Shown here: in pieces, positions 6,570-7,812 of the stretch
Numbering within the stretch: the stretch's first letter is position 1
Layout of the letters: each line of letters starts with the position of its first letter
DNA from: JAOTYV01 sp041557595
GTDB taxonomy: Bacteria > Pseudomonadota > Alphaproteobacteria > UBA8366
Direction: 5' to 3'
Assembly (NCBI GenBank): GCA_041557595.1
Contig: JBFFGE010000203.1
Location: forward strand, 1 to 7,812
Length of the DNA stretch: 7,812 bases
Notes under the pieces: generated by a model
What the model was told of the DNA's origin: nothing
Seen by the model: the letters and a program-made list of their open reading frames with translations, nothing else
Database searches by the model: none
Translations under genes and position numbers: made by a program

Positions 6570-7610
6570 TCAATACATGCTGATCAAAACGTTTTTCAGC
6601 GTTTTCATCTCTTCGAGGCATCGGCCGGTACCCAGAGCAACACACGACAGGGGATCATCGGCAATCGATACGGGCAAGCCCGTTGAATGCCGCAGGATGT
6701 AATCGAGATTTCCGAGGAGCGCGCCGCCGCCGGTCAGGACGATACCCTTGTCCACGATATCCGCGGCGAGTTCCGGCGCGGTATGCTCGAGCGCCACCTT
6801 GACTGCCTCGACGATCGCGCCGACCGGTTCGGCCAGGCTTTCCGAGATCTGGCGCTCGGTGATGACCAATTCCTTCGGCACGCCGTTCATCAGGTCGCGC
6901 CCCTTGATTTCGATCACGCGGCCTTCGCCGTCGTCGGGCGCGCAGGCGGAGCCGATTTCCTTCTTGATGCGTTCGGCGCTGCTTTCGCCGACGAGTAGAT
7001 TATGATTGCGCCGGATATAGGCGATGATCGCTTCGTCCATCTTGTCGCCGCCAACCCGGACGGAGCGCGAATAGACGATGCCGCCAAGCGACAGGACCGC
7101 GACCTCGGTCGTGCCGCCGCCGATATCGACGACCATCGAACCGGTCGGTTCGGTCACCGGCAAGCCGGCCCCGATCGCCGCCGCCATCGGCTCTTCGATC
7201 AGAAACACCCGGCGGGCGCCCGCGGCTTCGGCCGATTCCTGAATCGCGCGGCGCTCCACCGCGGTCGATCCGGACGGCACGCACACGATAACCTGCGGCG
7301 AGGCGAAGCTGCGGCGATTGTGAACCTTGCGGATGAAATGCTTGATCATTTCCTCCGCAACATCGAAATCCGCGATGACGCCGTCCCGCAAGGGGCGAAT
7401 GGCGAGAATGTTGCCGGGCGTCCGACCGAGCATCATCTTGGCTTCGTCGCCGACCGCCAAAACCTGCTTCTTGCCTTTGACTTCCGCGATGGCAACGACC
7501 GAAGGCTCATTCAAGACGATACCCCGGCCCTTGACGTAGACCAGGGTGTTTGCGGTGCCCAAATCGATCGCCATGTCGGCGGAGAGCATTCCAAGAAGTC
7601 GTCCGAACAT
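6570..7610 (-). CDS. mreB: Rod shape-determining protein MreB, actin-like cytoskeletal ATPase
   Basis: MreB forms membrane-bound antiparallel filaments that guide the Rod complex and so set rod diameter. The 346-residue product is full length for the family. The actin-fold nucleotide site is intact: phosphate loop 1 DLGTAN (16-21), phosphate loop 2 DIGGGT (162-167), the adenosine motif TGGGALL (293-299), and Glu140 in LIEEPMAAAIG, which by family knowledge sits near the gamma phosphate. The N-terminal MFGRLLGMLS could act as an amphipathic membrane-binding helix. ATG at 7610 is preceded by AGGA at 8 nt, and there is no upstream in-frame start before a stop at 7640-7638. It is the first gene of the operon. 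A possible 13-codon ORF ends just before it and may affect its translation. Confidence 0.98.
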   Translation of the reverse strand: MFGRLLGMLSADMAIDLGTANTLVYVKGRGIVLNEPSVVAIAEVKGKKQVLAVGDEAKMMLGRTPGNILAIRPLRDGVIADFDVAEEMIKHFIRKVHNRRSFASPQVIVCVPSGSTAVERRAIQESAEAAGARRVFLIEEPMAAAIGAGLPVTEPTGSMVVDIGGGTTEVAVLSLGGIVYSRSVRVGGDKMDEAIIAYIRRNHNLLVGESSAERIKKEIGSACAPDDGEGRVIEIKGRDLMNGVPKELVITERQISESLAEPVGAIVEAVKVALEHTAPELAADIVDKGIVLTGGGALLGNLDYILRHSTGLPVSIADDPLSCVALGTGRCLEEMKTLKNVLISMY

Positions 7611-7612
7611 TC

Positions 7613-7654
7613 TTAGCGTCCTACCCTGAACGGGTTCTTATTGACCTTGGACAC
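7613..7654 (-). CDS. Possible 13-residue leader ORF of mreB
   Basis: On the minus strand, GTG (7654-7652) opens a short frame reading MSKVNKNPFRVGR and ending TAA at 7615-7613, two nt before the mreB ATG. AGGAGG (7669-7664) stands 9 nt before the GTG, a stronger Shine-Dalgarno than that of mreB itself. The mreB Shine-Dalgarno (AGGA, 7622-7619) lies inside the last codons of this frame, so termination here could feed or gate initiation at mreB. The peptide is basic and resembles nothing I recognise. Short frames like this arise by chance, so reality rests on the ribosome-binding site and spacing. Confidence 0.3.
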   Translation of the reverse strand: MSKVNKNPFRVGR

Positions 7655-7812
7655 AGTCAGCGCCCTCCTACGTTCATTGCGCGTCCGCCGCATTTTCTGC
7701 AACGGCCTTGAGCTAGAGGTCCGACCGCAATTTCGATTGCCGCCTTGACGCCGCGTCGAGACTTAGATTTTGGAGAACCGGTACAACCTATAGGTCCCGA
7801 ATGACATTCGGC
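7655..7812. promoter_or_regulatory. Upstream region of the mreB operon
   Basis: This non-coding stretch must hold the operon promoter unless transcription enters from outside, but no -35/-10 pair convinces me. It contains the perfect 10-bp palindrome ACCTATAGGT (7786-7795). Directly after it comes the inverted repeat CCGAATG-A-CATTCGG (7797-7811). A smaller inverted repeat GCAAT-TTCG-ATTGC lies at 7727-7740. No T run follows any of these, so they look more like protein-binding sites than terminators. The gene beyond 7812 is not visible. Confidence 0.35.

Noticed and set aside
5578..6702. A plus-strand frame of 374 codons opposite mreC
   Set aside because: It is an antisense shadow with Arg/His-rich composition, and it crosses the mreB-mreC gap.

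Overview
The window joins a mobile-element end to a conserved cell-shape operon. The right three quarters (about 2041-7610, all minus strand) is GC-rich and carries mreB-mreC-mreD-mrdA-rodA in unbroken order. This order, the GC-rich codon use and the protein sequences suggest an alphaproteobacterium, perhaps a Rhodospirillales-like lineage; that assignment is inference from gene order and family resemblance only.

Layout, left to right. Bases 1-202 are non-coding: palindromes and repeats lead into a good extended -10 sigma70-type promoter (137-165). This promoter precedes a tightly packed plus-strand set of two small helix-turn-helix proteins (203-421 and 421-702) and a tyrosine recombinase (686-1675) with a complete catalytic residue set. 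The integrase points at the 3' end of a tRNA-Lys(CTT) gene on the minus strand (1763-1838). The gap between them holds a 9-bp direct repeat spaced 21 bp, resembling integrase arm sites, and a bulged hairpin. Together these mark the integrase-proximal end of an element inserted at tRNA-Lys. The rest of the element lies to the left, outside the window, so its cargo cannot be judged. This left part is visibly richer in A/T than the operon.

Bases 1839-2040 hold the probable tRNA promoter (TCGACA-N17-TATATC on the minus strand) and a short imperfect tandem repeat just past the rodA stop.

The operon encodes the Rod (elongasome) machinery. MreB is the actin-like filament, MreC and MreD are the membrane adaptors, PBP2 (mrdA) is the transpeptidase and RodA is the SEDS glycosyltransferase. 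mreC/mreD and mrdA/rodA overlap by 4 nt (ATGA), mreD and mrdA abut, and a 56-nt gap separates mreB from mreC, so one transcript from upstream of mreB is likely. Two genes probably use non-ATG starts (mreC TTG; mrdA GTG or TTG).

The mreB leader (7611-7812) has no convincing promoter. It does contain a possible 13-codon upstream ORF with a strong Shine-Dalgarno, ending 2 nt before the mreB start, and two palindromes at its far end. No wholly new system is evident. The most unusual points are the mreB leader ORF, the small HTH pair beside the integrase, and the repeat structures flanking the integration module.
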